64,000 bases of DNA from positions 248,001-312,000 of the forward strand of contig CAXHKT010000183.1 in NCBI GenBank assembly GCA_964017195.1, written 5' to 3'. Shown one piece after another: positions 47,451 to 59,900 of this stretch. How positions within the stretch are numbered: the stretch's first letter is position 1; the number at the start of each line of letters is the position of its first letter. Under the pieces are notes generated by a model. It did not search any database and had not been told where the DNA came from. It was given only the letters and a program-made list of their open reading frames with translations. Origin of the DNA: Siderastrea radians. Lineage: Eukaryota > Cnidaria > Anthozoa > Scleractinia > Rhizangiidae. Both the position numbers and the translations under genes were made by a program.

Positions 47451-50283
47451 ACGTATTGAGATTTGCCATAATGCATGGTTCAATTTTACCTGTTACCATC
47501 CCCCCCCGGGCAACTCCGGGGACAAGTCCAGCCCTTCGGGCCCAGGGGTGGGGAATTGTTTGAAGCGGTCTTGTCCCGGGGGTGGGGGGGGGGGGGCAAA
47601 TCGAAAATAACTTTTTGTTGTTCTTGTAATTATATTTATAAAGCACGTCACTTCTCAGCCCGGACCGCGTGGAGAAGACTGCCTATTTCCAGGGAAATCT
47701 CTCGAATTTGTAGCAGACTGGTTCGAGAATAATCTCTCAAAGTTAAAATCTGTGTTCGGCGGTTACGTTTGTTATAAATTGTTGAACGAATGTGCGTTTG
47801 ATGCGTACTCGAATGAATGGCGGTCGTCACGAATAAAGAAATATTTCTTCAGTGTGTACATATTTATAATAAGGCGACTTAAATACACTCTATATAAAAA
47901 CGGATGCACAGCTTTATATTAAACAGAGATCTCAGTCCAGTGTTCTTATGAAACAAGCTAAGAAAAACTCCTTTAAATGCTGCCATTAATTTGTTCACGG
48001 GCCTCTTGTGAGTATGCGCTATATTTAGAATAAAACACGTGGCGAAGAATTTCTTTACTCGCCTGCCGTATGTCAGTGTGGTTAGAGGTTTTTCTTGTTT
48101 TCTTTTCCAAATATAGTGTTCATTTTTTTATTATATTATGTATGTAGTGTCCTTCGTTCAATAAACTCTAGAAAAGCGTTTAAGGAGGCTCGCAACAGTT
48201 TTTTTGGCCTTGGAGTGTATCTTTTGAAGTCAAAATTTCGCATAGAAGATAAACTTCGATTTCCTTGATACTACACCACCTTTTCAGCAAATGATCAAAG
48301 TTTATTTTCTCACTGGTTTCCTAGCAACAGCTGTCACCATAGCAACGGTAATGGACAACCCCTCATTTTAAATAATGTCGAATATCTCGAAAACTAGTCA
48401 GACACTTTATGACGAAACTTGAACTATTTGAACTACTCAACCTACACAACTTGTATGCGAAATTAGGGAAAAATCTGTAAGAGCGCTTTCACGTAAATCA
48501 TGATTCATTTTTTACGGGCTGATTTTGGTCATTCCTGCAATTTTCTTCAATATTTCAAGAAAGATAAAACTTAACACTTTCTCTTTTCAGTTGAAGGATC
48601 TTTTATGATGTCAAAACATTCTTAATGTACATTAAGCTTCCTAGGTGGCTGCGATTTTAAGATATTTATATTTAAAAACTGCTAAAATGCAGCACAAATC
48701 AGCCAAAAAGTCCGTAATTTGCATAAATAGAAATATTTCTAAACTGCCCTTACAGATTTTTCTCTTAAATTGATTGACGTTAGAATAATGATTCTTTTTG
48801 ATGTTCCAGCAAGTTTTAGGCTGAATAAGCATTTCGTTTATTAGATAAGAAGGCTGAAACTCGGTCAGGTTTCAGTCGTTATTAACTTTCAACCAGCAAC
48901 AGTATTGTTTTGTTCTTCCTGGTCTATTTCTCGGTTATTCACGTGCAATGAATATTGATACACGCTGCGCTTGTGTCCTCTCGTGCATTTATAATTCCTT
49001 CTCATAATAAGAAAAATTTTTCGTCTTCTGAGCTTCTTCCTGGAGACTCTTTGCCATTATTCTTTAAATACTGACTGACGTTTTAGCCTTTTTAATTACG
49101 GATTGCATACATGTTTTAACAAAAACGCCCACGATGGTATTACACTGGGGCCGAAAAATGACGAGAAACAAGCTCAGAAGACGAATAATTTTTTTTTATT
49201 ATGAGAAGGAATTACACTGAACGCACGAGAGGACACAAGCGCGGCGTGTATCAATATTCATTGCACGTGAATAACCGAGAAATAGACCAGAAAAAACAAA
49301 ATAAAACTGTTGCTCGTTGAAAGGTAATAACGACTGAAACTTGACCAAGATCCAGCCTTCTTATCTAATAACAGAAATGTTTATTCAGCCTAAAACTTGC
49401 TGGGACATCAAAAAGAGTCATTATTCTAACGTCAATCAATTTAAGAGAAAAATCTGTAAGGGCAGTTTAGAAATATTTCTATTTATGCAAATTACGGACT
49501 TTTTGGCTGATTTGTGCTGCATTTTAGCAGTCTTTAAATATAAATATCTTAAAATCGCAGCCACCTAGGAAGCTCAGTGTACATTAAGAATGTTTTGACA
49601 TCATAAAAGATCTTTCAACTGAAAGGAGAAACTGTTAAGTTTTATCTTTCTTGAAATATTGAAGAAAATTGCAGGAATGACCAAAATCAGCCCGTAAAAA
49701 ATGAATCATGATTTACGTGAAAACGCTCTTACAGATTTTTCCCTAATTTTGCATACAAGTTGTGTAGGTTGAGTAGTTCAAATAGTTCAAGTTTCGTCAT
49801 AAAGTGTCTGACTAGTTTTCGAGATATTCGACATTATTTAAAATGAGGGGTTGTCCATTACCGTTGCTATGGTGACAGCTGTTGCTAGGAAACCAGTGAG
49901 AAAATAAACTTTGATCATTTGTTGAAAAGATGGTGTAGTATCAAGGAAATCGAAGTTTATTTTCTATGCGAAATTTTGACTTCAAAAGATACACTCCTAG
50001 GCCAAAAAAACTGTTGCGAGCCTCCTTAAGTTCTTGTCAAAATGTCTGGTTTTGCTATTGTACGGAAATCAATATAGTTATTTATGTTTTGAACACAAAA
50101 CAACGTATTTGTGGTCGATGAGGAGTCCCGGGGGTGGGGAATTGTCTCTTTCTGCGTGCCCGGGGTTGGGGAATAGACTGCCAAGTGAGAAAAAAATTGC
50201 AAATCCCCGGGGGTATGCCCGGGGGGGGGGGATGGTAACAGGTAGAATTGAACCATGCATAAGCGTCAAATCTGAATACACTG
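47451..50283. mobile_element. Outer inverted-repeat element with CCCGGGG-type ends
   Basis: The left end 'gtattgagatttgcc...atgcatggttcaattttacc' is inverted at the right end ('ggtagaattgaaccatgcat...caaatctgaatac'). Both ends continue into G/C runs with copies of 'cccgggggtggggaattg'. It contains a nested TTAA-flanked fold-back (48184-50025). The extra left-hand sequence (47600-48180) has no counterpart on the right. No coding. Confidence 0.6.
48184..50025. mobile_element. TTAA-flanked fold-back transposon with ~850-bp arms
   Basis: Left arm 48184 to ~49036 and right arm ~49168-50025 are reverse complements with few differences, around a ~130-bp centre. TTAA flanks both ends (48180-48183 and 50026-50029). 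The termini are GGAGGCTCGCAACAG and its complement. A TTAA duplication fits piggyBac- or Kolobok-type transposases acting in trans. The ~60-75-codon frames near 48641 and 49341 are the same arm sequence in opposite orientation and are not a gene. Confidence 0.85.
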
Positions 50284-50920
50284 TATTTAAAACCAATTGA
50301 CTGAAATTAGCTGTGGAGTGTAATCGTTGTGCTATCAGATGACCGTTTACAACCCCGATAGAGGGTTGCAATGTTTGCAAGGAAAAGCGAACTGTGGTTT
50401 CGTGATTGACCGGCTGTGGTTTTACCTCGCATCTGATCGGTGGCTAGTCAATTGACCGAGCTTTGTCTTTCTTTGGTTGAAATTATATCGCTTTTTATAT
50501 CGGTTATATCGTTTTTTATATCGTTAATATACCGTTTTGGTCTTAGTCTGCATTTTGTACTGACCGAGTCTGCAATCAATCGTAGTTACTCTGGATAGGA
50601 CTCCCCTTTCTCATGATTGGTGCGTCGTTTATCAGTATTCGATTGTTTTAAGGGACGGACCACTTGACTTTTTTTTTCTTTCTGGCAGATTTTTACAATG
50701 GAAAGATTCAGGTGCAACACCATTGTCGAAAAACAATTTGCCTTGCCACATACAGTGAGCCGGAAAATTTTTTTTACTGCAAGACACTCCTATGGCTGAC
50801 ACAAGTAACGTTACTGACGTTGAAATGGGTGAAATTTTAAGAATATATTAAGGTCATACCCAAGGCTGAGATTTCTTGATGGAAAGTAAAATACAATAAA
50901 ATCACGTGTTTTTTTTTTGG
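50284..50920. other. Intergenic, downstream of gene 1
   Basis: No gene is seen. Contains repeated 'ttttatatcg' motifs (50490-50530) and a T-run at 50909-50918, just past the gene 1 polyadenylation signal. Confidence 0.4.
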
Positions 50921-50927
50921 AAAGAAC

Positions 50928-50933
50928 TTTATT
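50928..50933 (-). terminator. Polyadenylation signal AATAAA of gene 1
   Basis: AATAAA on the minus strand, ~314 bp after the gene 1 stop codon (51247). A genomic A-run follows on the same strand about 9 bp further on. Confidence 0.5.
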
Positions 50934-51246
50934 CAAGGTAAAGCAATGAAGCAGGTGCGCAATGTGACACGATACAGACACCATACAGTTACCATGCAGT
51001 TCTATTCGATAGGCATAGCACCTGAAGTTGTGCAACAAAATCTAAATAGCAGCTGGACGCAATAGTGAATTAAGATTATCCGCAAAGCTGTTAATGAATA
51101 AGTCAGGCACAGTTACTCCGCGCCGGAAAATCTTTAGTCGGTCACTTTGTTTCCAATCTCACTCTGGAAAGAAACAGTGAAAAACGAAAAACAAACACAA
51201 CAAACTGAGGCACACTTTCAACATCAACATGGTAGTTTACTGAAGA

Positions 51247-53400
51247 CTACAAGTCAGGGAGGAACGTTTTTTTCAAAACCTTTTTGAGAGCTGAAACTGA
51301 ACGTCTGGTGGTGAAATACTGTTCATCTATTTAGTTTTGCGTTTAGTTGAACGCAAGTTACATTTGCTCTTTGTTTTCAATATTTTGCTAGACAAGGGTT
51401 TTGGTTTTCGCAGCGGCAATAGTTGTTCTCCTAAGTATGCTAGGAACAGTTTTGGAAGGAGCAACACTGAGAAGCAGCACTACTGGAGTAAGGTCTGTGA
51501 CAAGTTCTAAATGCGACACACCTTGCACTGCAGAAAAAAAAAGATTCATTTTCCGTGGACATAGAATTGAGTGTAAAATCGCTCTTGTTTTGGGAAGAGG
51601 ACTCAGAAAAAAAAAACAAAACAAAACGAAACAAACAATACAAACAGACTGTGCCAAACCGCCCATCGTGAGACGGAGCAAAATGGTGCTGGTTCTCAGT
51701 GGAATGACCTTTTTATCCTCAGATATAAGACATCACTTTTAAATCATTTGGTAACTGAAACGAATTCCACTACGAGACAGCATGTCATCACCTACTCCTC
51801 CACGCTCACAGTTCTCTAAAACTAATAGCGTTATCTTATTTGTAACAGGCCAATTCTTAAACAAAAGACCAAAGTTTAATCAGTTCACGAATTACCGGAG
51901 AATCTTGAAAGAATGGCTTCCTCTTCGGCCGCTCTGTCGGAGGTCAGGAATGCTCTCCAGGGGGAGTCTTGTGGCAATCTTCTCCGAAAGGCGACGAGAG
52001 CTGCAAGCTTAGCCTCGCGGGTTGGTTGGTCGTTTACGGTGCGCGCCACTTTCCTCAGCTGGTCCCAGAAGAGGGCAAAACCGCTGCTCATCTGCACAGA
52101 GAGAAGTTTAGGCACCAGCCGAGCCAGTTCACCGATGTGTCGAAGGCACATTAATCTGTTCCGCTGACAGTCTAACATGGTGCACAATAGTGCCTTGACT
52201 GCGCGCTTCCTCTCCGTTCTTTGAGCGGGGGGCAATTCTCTGGGAACCGCTAGGTTGTATATCTGGTGAACGGCCACTGAACTTGCCAAGCGCTGGCTCA
52301 TCAACTGGCCCCTGCTGCGAGAAGCCCTACCAAGAAGGTTACATAGGCAAAGGTGTCGAGAAAATACACTACAAACTGCGCAGGTGGCATTGTCAGGGCA
52401 GGGTGGCTCTTCTGCCTGGGTCAATTCGACAAAGCGTTCCTCTCCTCCTTCCTTCAGGCGACAGCGCTCCGTTCGACAACTGCAACGCTCGCCGCAAATT
52501 CCGAAGAGGGCGGCCATAGTTTGGCAGACCTGTTGCTTTCTAATCTCGGTGACTTGCCCGCTGATTGCTTCTTGCACCCTCTCGGGATCTCCAGGCCAGA
52601 TATGTGGCGAGGTGCCTGGCAGAGCGGACACTACACGCTGCCGAGGTAAGAACAATCGAAAGGTTCAAGGTTGGAATAGGTCTCGCCTGTCAACACATAC
52701 TAAGTCCAGTCCACGAGGGCTTAACATAACCCGAATCAAGCGGCAAAAATAATAAAAAATAATAAATTAACGCTAAATTAACGTGTAAACAAAAACTAAC
52801 CCTACTAGGAATAATAAGCTTTTCTAAAAAAAAATAGGTCTTAAGTTTAGGTTTAAAAATACTCAAATTGTCACATGAACGGATGTTGTCAGGTAAGCTG
52901 TTCCAAAGGTGACAAAGTTATCCCACGACAACTGACTGCATCTTTAGACATTTTCTTCCCTTCATGCCATTTCATTTCATTCGTTGTTTTTCGGTCCTTC
53001 GTTCGTTCGTTCTTTTCATTCCTTCTGTCTATCTTTCTCGCTCTTTTTCTGGTTTGTTTCCGTTTTTCTTTTGTTGGTCTAATTGAGTTTCCGTGAAACT
53101 ACAGGCTTCGAGAGAGAACCAAAGCGTGCAACCTACCTCTTGGCTCAGCGGCTTGTGATTTTGGAAAAACTCCAACAGGTGCTGCCAGCTCTCCCGATCT
53201 GGGAATTTGTCCTCCCTCATTCCAGGAATACGCAGGCCTTGAAGTCCCCACGTGTCGGCGTCGGCCTCCTGTTCACCTGGGGAAGAAACTGAAGCGCGAC
53301 AAATATGCGCGGGTAAGTAAGCAAACTAGTGATGAAGTTCGAATTCGTCTTTAAAGGTACAATTCTGATCAGCATCAAATTTGTTCTCATCATAATTATA

Positions 53401-53438
<38 letters not shown>

Positions 53439-56400
53439 CCTCATCATCATCCTTATTATTATTATTATTACTTATAGAATTTTAGATAGGTAATAAAATA
53501 CATTCTTTGAAATTTCAATAGATAAGGAAACTTTTGACTAATCTTAACAAAAGGCCTTAAACGATCACCGAGGATGAATTGTCTTGACGTTTAGACGAGT
53601 CCTTCCAGTTAGTCCTCAATGAAATGTATGTAGACCAGTAAGGAGAATTTGTATAATGATACCGGGGCGCAGCCAAGCAAACTGAAGCAACAGCACAATT
53701 CGCGACTTAAGTGTCAGGTTAGGTTTGAAGAAGGAGCCGACAGAAAAGACTTTGCAAACTCCACGAAATCGTAGATTTCAAGGCTTTGCAACCCAGGCAG
53801 CAAGTGCACAATGCAAGTTAGTTGAGTATTTTGCTTGGTATAGAATAGCGTAACTTTGTGACTACTCCCACATTTTAACTGATTGTAAATTTTTTTCACG
53901 AAGCTTTCTTGTAAATAATAATGGTATTTCCAAGTTTTACTGTTCTTTCTGGAGACCTCAAGTTTTTGTCACACAGAGAATTTCAGTATCTGTCTTGAAA
54001 AAAAAAAAGTCTCGCTCACTGAGAATTGTGCTATTGCCCAAATCGTTAATTAAAATTACCTGCGCCACTTTGTTCTGTCCCTGTCTGTTCTCTCCTAGGA
54101 GCCTTGCTGCCCTTCTCACCACCGACCGATGCAGATTTGCTTCTTCTTTTTCTGCCCGCGGAAGGCGCACGTGCACGGCTGGCGCGGGGCGCGACCACCT
54201 CCTCGGCTTGACTACCTTCTAGCTCGGATTCACTGTCACTTGTGTTTAGCTGGGCGAAGTGCGCAAGCATGGTACTGAGGGTTGCGTTGTCGCTCCCTTC
54301 TGCTCCCTGCGTCTCCGCCGAAACATCTCCGGTCTCCGCGCTTTCGCCGGTTTTGCCAATCTGTTGCATGACAGACTGAGAGAAACCGCAAGCTATAAGA
54401 TGCTCTTCGTAACTTTCGCTCGACTCCTCGTTCTCCTCTTCCCTCCATCCCTTGGTTAGACTCGCAGAGAGTGCCTCCAGAGCCTCGACGTCTAGCGGCT
54501 GAAAGGTGGAGAAATTCACTCCGAATTCTACCATTGCTGCCATCAAATACTGTGGAATGTACGTTCGGCGGTGATAGCGGATGGCTGCGTATCTTAGGTT
54601 TAGAAGTCGCGCTTTGCTGAGTCCAGTTCCACTGATAGTACCCCGGCTTACCAGACAGGCTACGTCACACACCGCGAGTCTCCGAAGGCTTAAGTTGCTC
54701 GCTTTAGCTCCTACTGTTATGTTCCCAGGGATAAATCCGCCATGAGCTTCGGCAACCAATCTTCTCGGGAAGCCGTGAATAAATTGCGGGCTCGCCAAGC
54801 TCCAAGACGGTGCGTCCCAGACCATGACATTCTGGTACCTGGAAGACACAACAACCACAAATAAGGAGTCAACACTTCCGCTCTCTACCAGTTGTTAGCG
54901 CAAGAACAGTACCAAACAAATGCCCAATTATTAACGAACAAGTTATGGTCACTTTTTCGACGTCATAGCTTACTTGTTAAAAACACCCCTTATTTTAGGT
55001 TCAAGAGTGGTTAAAACTCAAAAACGAGCGCGCTCTTGTAATCCCCTTTCTTTCTTTTGCGCTTTTGCGCTTTGTGTGTGTGTGTGTGTGTGTTTTGCTC
55101 TCGAATTGCGATCAAGACGTTAACACTTGTTCAAAAATGATAAGGCATTTGGGTGATGACATGATCTGATCATATTGCAAAGTGCTGGAATTACGATCGT
55201 GCGGCCTCACAAGACAAGCCGAGCAGCGCAGGGCAGTGGAAAATCACCAACTTCCTGGCGATCAAAGAACTTTGCCCTACTTGTAGATGTAGTGAAATCG
55301 TTTTCTTCTCGGCCCACCCCCTCCCCCCCCCTTTCAAGCAAGTTTTGTGATAAAATAGAGGCACTGACCACACTTTAAGCAGCATTGCAAACGCACAGAA
55401 CAAAAAATGTCAACCTAAATTACGTCAGTGACAAATGATGGTGAAGTTTCAGGCAAGTCAAAGACGGATGAAATGAACTTTATCAGCTGTAAATAAGGCG
55501 TACTTCAAATAATGCGTCAACCAAACTCACCTGTCTAGGCGAACGTGTTTCAAATTGGCATCAAACGCCTCCTGTCCGCTTTGCAGTGCTTTTGTTAAAC
55601 CTCTCCCGTCTAGGCGGAATAATGTCCATTTGTCGACATCCCGGTGCGAGAGTCTAGCCGATGAAGAGCGCGTCCGGTCTTGGCTACTGGGTCGCGTGTC
55701 CTTCCACCCGCTCTCCAATCGCTCCCTACAGTATTGGATCGCCGAAGCCGGGTCTGCAAAGCTCGTTTCTTGTGCGGGGGAGTCCTCTTGTGCTCCCCTG
55801 GAAACGATGTGCCTCGGCAAAGTTAAAGTGTCCAGCAGAAAGAGATCGAAATTAAAGTCTAGTGGCCGGTCGTCCGAGACAGCGAAAGCCAGAGGAAAGT
55901 AAGGCAATGCGCTTTGTGCGTCACGCTCGCGTAAAATGGCATCGACGCGCCTGTGTTCCGATGGGGTGCTAGCTTCTTCATCGGCGTCGGGGACCAAGAA
56001 TCCATCTCCTTCTTCTTCTTCTCCCTCCTCTTCTTCTTCTTCTTCTTCTTCATCCTGGCTTCCGCCTGCTTCCACCCGCGCTTCATCGTCCAAGAACTCA
56101 CGTGTCCTGGCTGACGGGAGCCGCCTCGTGTTTCCACGCACCGGCCTCGGTGATCCTCCCTCGCTAGCGCTGTCGTCCTCTTCTGTCGCTTGACGGCTAG
56201 GATATAAGGCAGCAAAGCAACTGTCATTGCTGATTACCCGCGGTTGATCGGTTTATTTTATTTCTTCAATAAAGGTTTGTTTTGAGCCTATTGTGATGCC
56301 TAATTTATCTTTTAACCAATTGTGTTTAGTTCAAAAGGCAGAAAGTTTCTTGTCCCGGCCATTCTGCCTTGGAACAAAAGAAAAGCAAAATTACAATTCT

Positions 56401-56924
56401 TAAAATAGTTGCCTTTTTTTTTGTTTTGTTTTGTTTTTTTTCCAGAATCAGGTGTCACTAAAACGAGTAACGCAGTAACGAAAGGGACAAAAATTACAAT
56501 TAAAAAAAAAACGAGTAAGGGGAAAAATTAAAGGGTGAAAATTATACAATAAGCGATTCCGTTAATAATAGGGTTGCCTATCTCAAACCTGGATAATTCT
56601 CCGTAATCAGAGTTTTGCAATGCCCGGCATTTAGTGTCACGAACTTTGTAGTATGCACAAGCTGCTAAAAATTCGTCAAACAAAAAACAAAATTAGTCAG
56701 TTGAATTGCTTGGTAATTCTAAACAAACTTCGAATACTCCCGGGCCGTTTGTCAACTGCAAAACCAAAATGCTTTTCTGAGCCCGCTAGGCAATTCTTAA
56801 CAAATGTCGAACACTTTCAGAACGTTAGCACAAGCCTTTCCTTCGAATTAGTTCGAATCTTTCGGGATTGCCGGGTGTTTAGTCCCGAAACATCCGTACC
56901 CGGCTGCCGAGTATCTCGACACCG

Positions 56925-56972
<48 letters not shown>

Positions 56973-57665
56973 TTGTAATTTTCACCCTTTAAGATTTTTC
57001 CGTTTATATATATTACTTTCCCTTTCAAATTTTGCTCGTTTTTTTACCCTTCGAAAGATTTGTCCGTTTCGAAAGATTTTTACGTAATAAAATTAATTTA
57101 ACAGTGAGTAACAAAACAGTTTTAAAGAACATCAACTCGAAAGAGGCTAAGTTGGTGGAGAGTACTGCAATTTCGCAAGTTTCCAAAAAAGTACAAACAT
57201 CGCGTGCAACTGATTTGGCATGTTGCAATCTTAGACTTTCTACGTTTATATCTCTTGAACTTAATCAGGCATTTCAACTTAAAACTTTTACCATTCGATA
57301 GCTCTTTATTTCCTCTAGTGCGTATGAATTTTTGTCAAAATCGAGAAAAAAATCGGTTTTTTCTCTTCCCTGTATCCTTAGTTGTCATTGAACGCGACTT
57401 CCGCAAAATCGCAAGAATTAATCCCCAGCAAGTAAAAGGAAAATCGCGATCGAGGGGAATAACTGAGTTTGACATGGGTACATACGACTCACCGTCTTCC
57501 GGTCGATCGCTTTTCCCGATGGTGGTGAACCTCAGCCTCTACAGCCCGGACGCTGGGAACGGCACTTGTTTGTTCTCCAGTGTCTCCATCGCGGCCAGAG
57601 GGTTGAGTGCAATAGGAATCCATCGTGGCTTGGCTTCGTTTTCCTGAGACTCTACTGCCGCTCAT
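51247..57665 (-). CDS. Novel six-exon protein, acidic and Cys-rich, 847 residues
   Basis: Exons 57665-57493, 56196-55531, 54838-54060, 53276-53137, 52637-51896 and 51290-51247 have GT-AG sites. Their lengths sum to 2544 bp (848 codons including TAG), and every junction keeps frame. The N-terminus (1-120) is charged, with a poly-Glu run at ~107-120. Residues ~140-415 form an ordered region across exons 2-3 (FPLAFAVSD, DKWTLFRLDG, QNVMVWDAPSW). An acidic Ser/Glu-rich stretch (~420-505) is followed by a nuclear-localisation-like cluster (RKRRSK, ~509). Exon 5 has ten cysteines at ~624, 634, 638, 640, 645, 666, 672, 675, 683 and 685, a likely zinc module, then a helical region with DCQRNRLMCLRHIGELARLVPKLL. 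The 3' exon encodes only ~14 residues. I do not recognise the family. Position between the two recombinase halves on the same strand suggests a partner gene of one element. MDSYC at 57623 is an alternative start. Confidence 0.75.
53402..53470. repeat. (TTA)n microsatellite in gene 1 intron 3
   Basis: About 20 ATT/TTA units interrupted by 'cctcatcatcatcc'. Lies between exons 3 and 4 of gene 1. Confidence 0.95.
55073..55093. repeat. (TG)n microsatellite
   Basis: About ten TG units in gene 1 intron 2. Confidence 0.9.
56925..56973. repeat. (ATT)n microsatellite in gene 1 intron 1
   Basis: About 16 ATT units, uninterrupted. Confidence 0.95.
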
Positions 57666-57702
57666 CGTGCTGATCACTTGTGTGGAAGCGAAAAATGAGC
57701 TC

Positions 57703-57711
57703 CCTTTTATA
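57703..57711 (-). promoter_or_regulatory. TATA box of gene 1
   Basis: TATAAAAGG on the minus strand, ~40 bp upstream of the first ATG (57665) and ~80 bp upstream of the second (57623). With initiation 25-30 bp downstream, the second ATG would have a more usual leader length. Confidence 0.55.
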
Positions 57712-57811
57712 AGCAATTTATTGCGTCATGGAAAGTCCCACTTTGTGATATTTTTAGCTCTGAAAAGTCCCGGGCCTTATCATCGCTATTTTAAGCTCTG
57801 GCAGGGAGAGA

Positions 57812-57845
57812 CTGGGTTTTTGCCCCGTTCGGGGCAAAAACCCAG
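57812..57845. repeat. Perfect 15-bp hairpin upstream of gene 1
   Basis: CTGGGTTTTTGCCCC, spacer GTTC, then the exact reverse complement of the first arm. It lies ~147 bp upstream of the ATG. It could be a regulatory hairpin or a recombinase recognition site (tyrosine recombinases bind inverted arms around a short core, though usually 6-8 bp). Role is unproven. Confidence 0.8.
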
Positions 57846-58980
57846 GCCTCCGCGACCGATGGCTTCAGCAAACATGGAGTTTGAAACGTCGCTCAATTCC
57901 CGTCAACTTCGCTCAACTCAATTCCCCTCCGTTTCATTTCTCTAAGCGCAAATGCATCGTCCACTTCCCACACGAGTTAGACCAAGCACATTGGCGCACT
58001 TTCTAGATTGTATTGCTCACCCGGTCGAATTAATTGTTCTGTCATGTCCAGTAAGCTTAAGCTTATATATTTTTGTAGTCAGTACAAGAACAAACGACCA
58101 ACAACCATTTCTGGGTTTGTCGTACCATGTATTTAGAGGAAGCCGTCTTTGAAGATTTATCGAACACTTAATATATCTAAAGAGCAGCCTTGTGGTGGCC
58201 TTGCCTTATGTTTGATAATTTTGATGACGTCACATGAAACCGCGACCGATTGCCCACACGCAGCACATACAATATTATTATTATTAATGTGGTTAGCTGG
58301 CATTGTACTGTACTTGCATACGGTTCCATCATTTTGGGGATATTTTCTTTTATCGGGTGTATCCAGCCAACTCTGCACAGAAGGGCGTCTTAAAATGACT
58401 TCCATTTTAATATAGTTTTGTTCATACTCGAAATTAGCCCTGATCTAACCTCATTCCTGAACCAAGAAATTCCAGAATGTTTCACTTTGAACCAGACTGA
58501 AGGGTACTAATCTGAATATGAACAAAAGTATTGAAATGGAAGCCAAACTGTTTGGGCTCAGATTTGACAAAATTTGACAAATTTTGCATGGCTATTGCAA
58601 GGAGAAATGAAAAGTTGATCAACAACGAAAACAACATTGTTAAGACTGCTTTATTCAAGTCAAACAAATTAACAAGTGACCTAGCTGCCTCTGGAATTAT
58701 TTGAATACTTGCATGATTTATTATTTTTCCGCGGTGGATAGAAAGGGGGAGTTGGGCAATTGGCTGAACAAATTTACGCTGAGATTGTGTGCTGGAATAT
58801 CTCATTCTCCTAAATGTTTATTGATTCACTTTTTCATAAAATTATTTAAACCGAACAGAGTAATCTTCAGTAATGCTTTCAGGTTGTGGAGAGAATCTGT
58901 GTTTTGGTCGCTTGCGACAAATTGAAGGCGTTTTACAAATATTATTAGTGATTTGCAAATGCACCCAAAGGCATATTCTG
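57846..58980. other. Intergenic, upstream of gene 1
   Basis: No convincing gene on either strand. The frames here lack domain-like composition or splice partners. Confidence 0.35.
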
Positions 58981-58987
58981 CTTAGTG

Positions 58988-59079
58988 TCCTCCATTCATT
59001 TCTTATGGAACTAGTAAGGAGAACTTGTCTAAATATCACTGAGACATATTCTCCTTGGTGATTAATTGCTTTATTCTCC
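58988..59079. repeat. Dispersed ~90-bp repeat, copy 1
   Basis: Contains 'aggagaacttgtctaaatat' and 'attctccttggtgat', matched at 60785-60874. The AGGAGAA/TTCTCCT ends are inverted. Confidence 0.7.
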
Positions 59080-59781
59080 TACATGCATTCTCCTACATAC
59101 ATTCTCAAACATCCATCTTAACTGCAGAGAATTGCCCTGTGTTGATCACAAGTGTGTCCAAAAAACTAACACAAAAGAACCACAGACAGGTCTGTGCTCT
59201 GGCAGGGCTGTAATCATATTGTCCAGTGAGATACACACCCCTGCCACGCCCCCATGGCAAAATAAATGTCTTGAGATCACAGGATAAAAGGACTCACTTG
59301 GATCATTATAAAAATTAACCAAGCTGCTCTCTGTAGTAGTAAGATGGTGTCTTGTTTGAATAGCCCCCATTCTATCAGGAGTAGAAACTAAGAAAAAGAT
59401 TCAAACTTCCTTGTTGCATTTCTCCAGCAATGCAAGCTTAATGCACACCACATATGAAAGTCTCAACTCAAATTTTGAGGCCAATAAATTTTGTCCATTT
59501 AGCTAATCAGATAGGTGGTATCTTGCATAACCCTAACCCTACCCCTCCACAAGGTGGGTCCTCATCGAGTGCACTTGTGAATGACCACTCCCCTAACCCT
59601 TTAGGGCCCAAAACATACAAAATGTGGGAAGCCAAGCATTCTTCAGAGAGAATTGAGCAACCGTATATAACTTTCTTTCAAAATGAAAGCTCAATTCTGT
59701 CTGAAAAAATGCGAGGTTAAACCCCTATTTCCTTTCAGGATTCTGATAGCCCTCGCTATGTAGCTATAACTGTCACTGGAA

Positions 59782-59783
<2 letters not shown>
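59080..59783. other. Intergenic, no gene seen
   Basis: Contains 'aaccctaaccct' at 59529-59540, two CCCTAA telomere-type units, and an 88-codon plus-strand frame (59454-59720) with no recognisable domain. Confidence 0.35.
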
Positions 59784-59822
<39 letters not shown>

Positions 59823-59900
59823 CTTTATTAAGTCACCAAATCAGGGCTTTTCACATCCAATGTACAAAATAAATTAGATAAATTAGTAAATTATTAATTA
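59784..59900. mobile_element. (AAT)n microsatellite with retroelement-tail-like flank
   Basis: About 12 AAT units (59784-59821) followed by 'aaactttattaagtcaccaa'. A trinucleotide tail joined to a fixed sequence suggests the 3' end of a truncated non-LTR retroelement on the minus strand. The microsatellite is certain; the element call is tentative. Confidence 0.45.

Noticed and set aside
48641..49568. Two similar frames on opposite strands
   Set aside because: They are the two arms of the TTAA fold-back read in mirror image.
46274..51896. Single gene joining gene 1 exon 5 to the recombinase first exon
   Set aside because: Phases do not match at the only available acceptor. Gene 1 has its own in-frame terminal exon at 51290-51247 and AATAAA, and the recombinase has its own ATG.
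53217..53450. Ile-rich minus-strand frame
   Set aside because: Produced by the (TTA)n microsatellite.
59454..59720. 88-codon plus-strand frame
   Set aside because: No domain, no splice partners, and includes telomere-like and dispersed repeat sequence.
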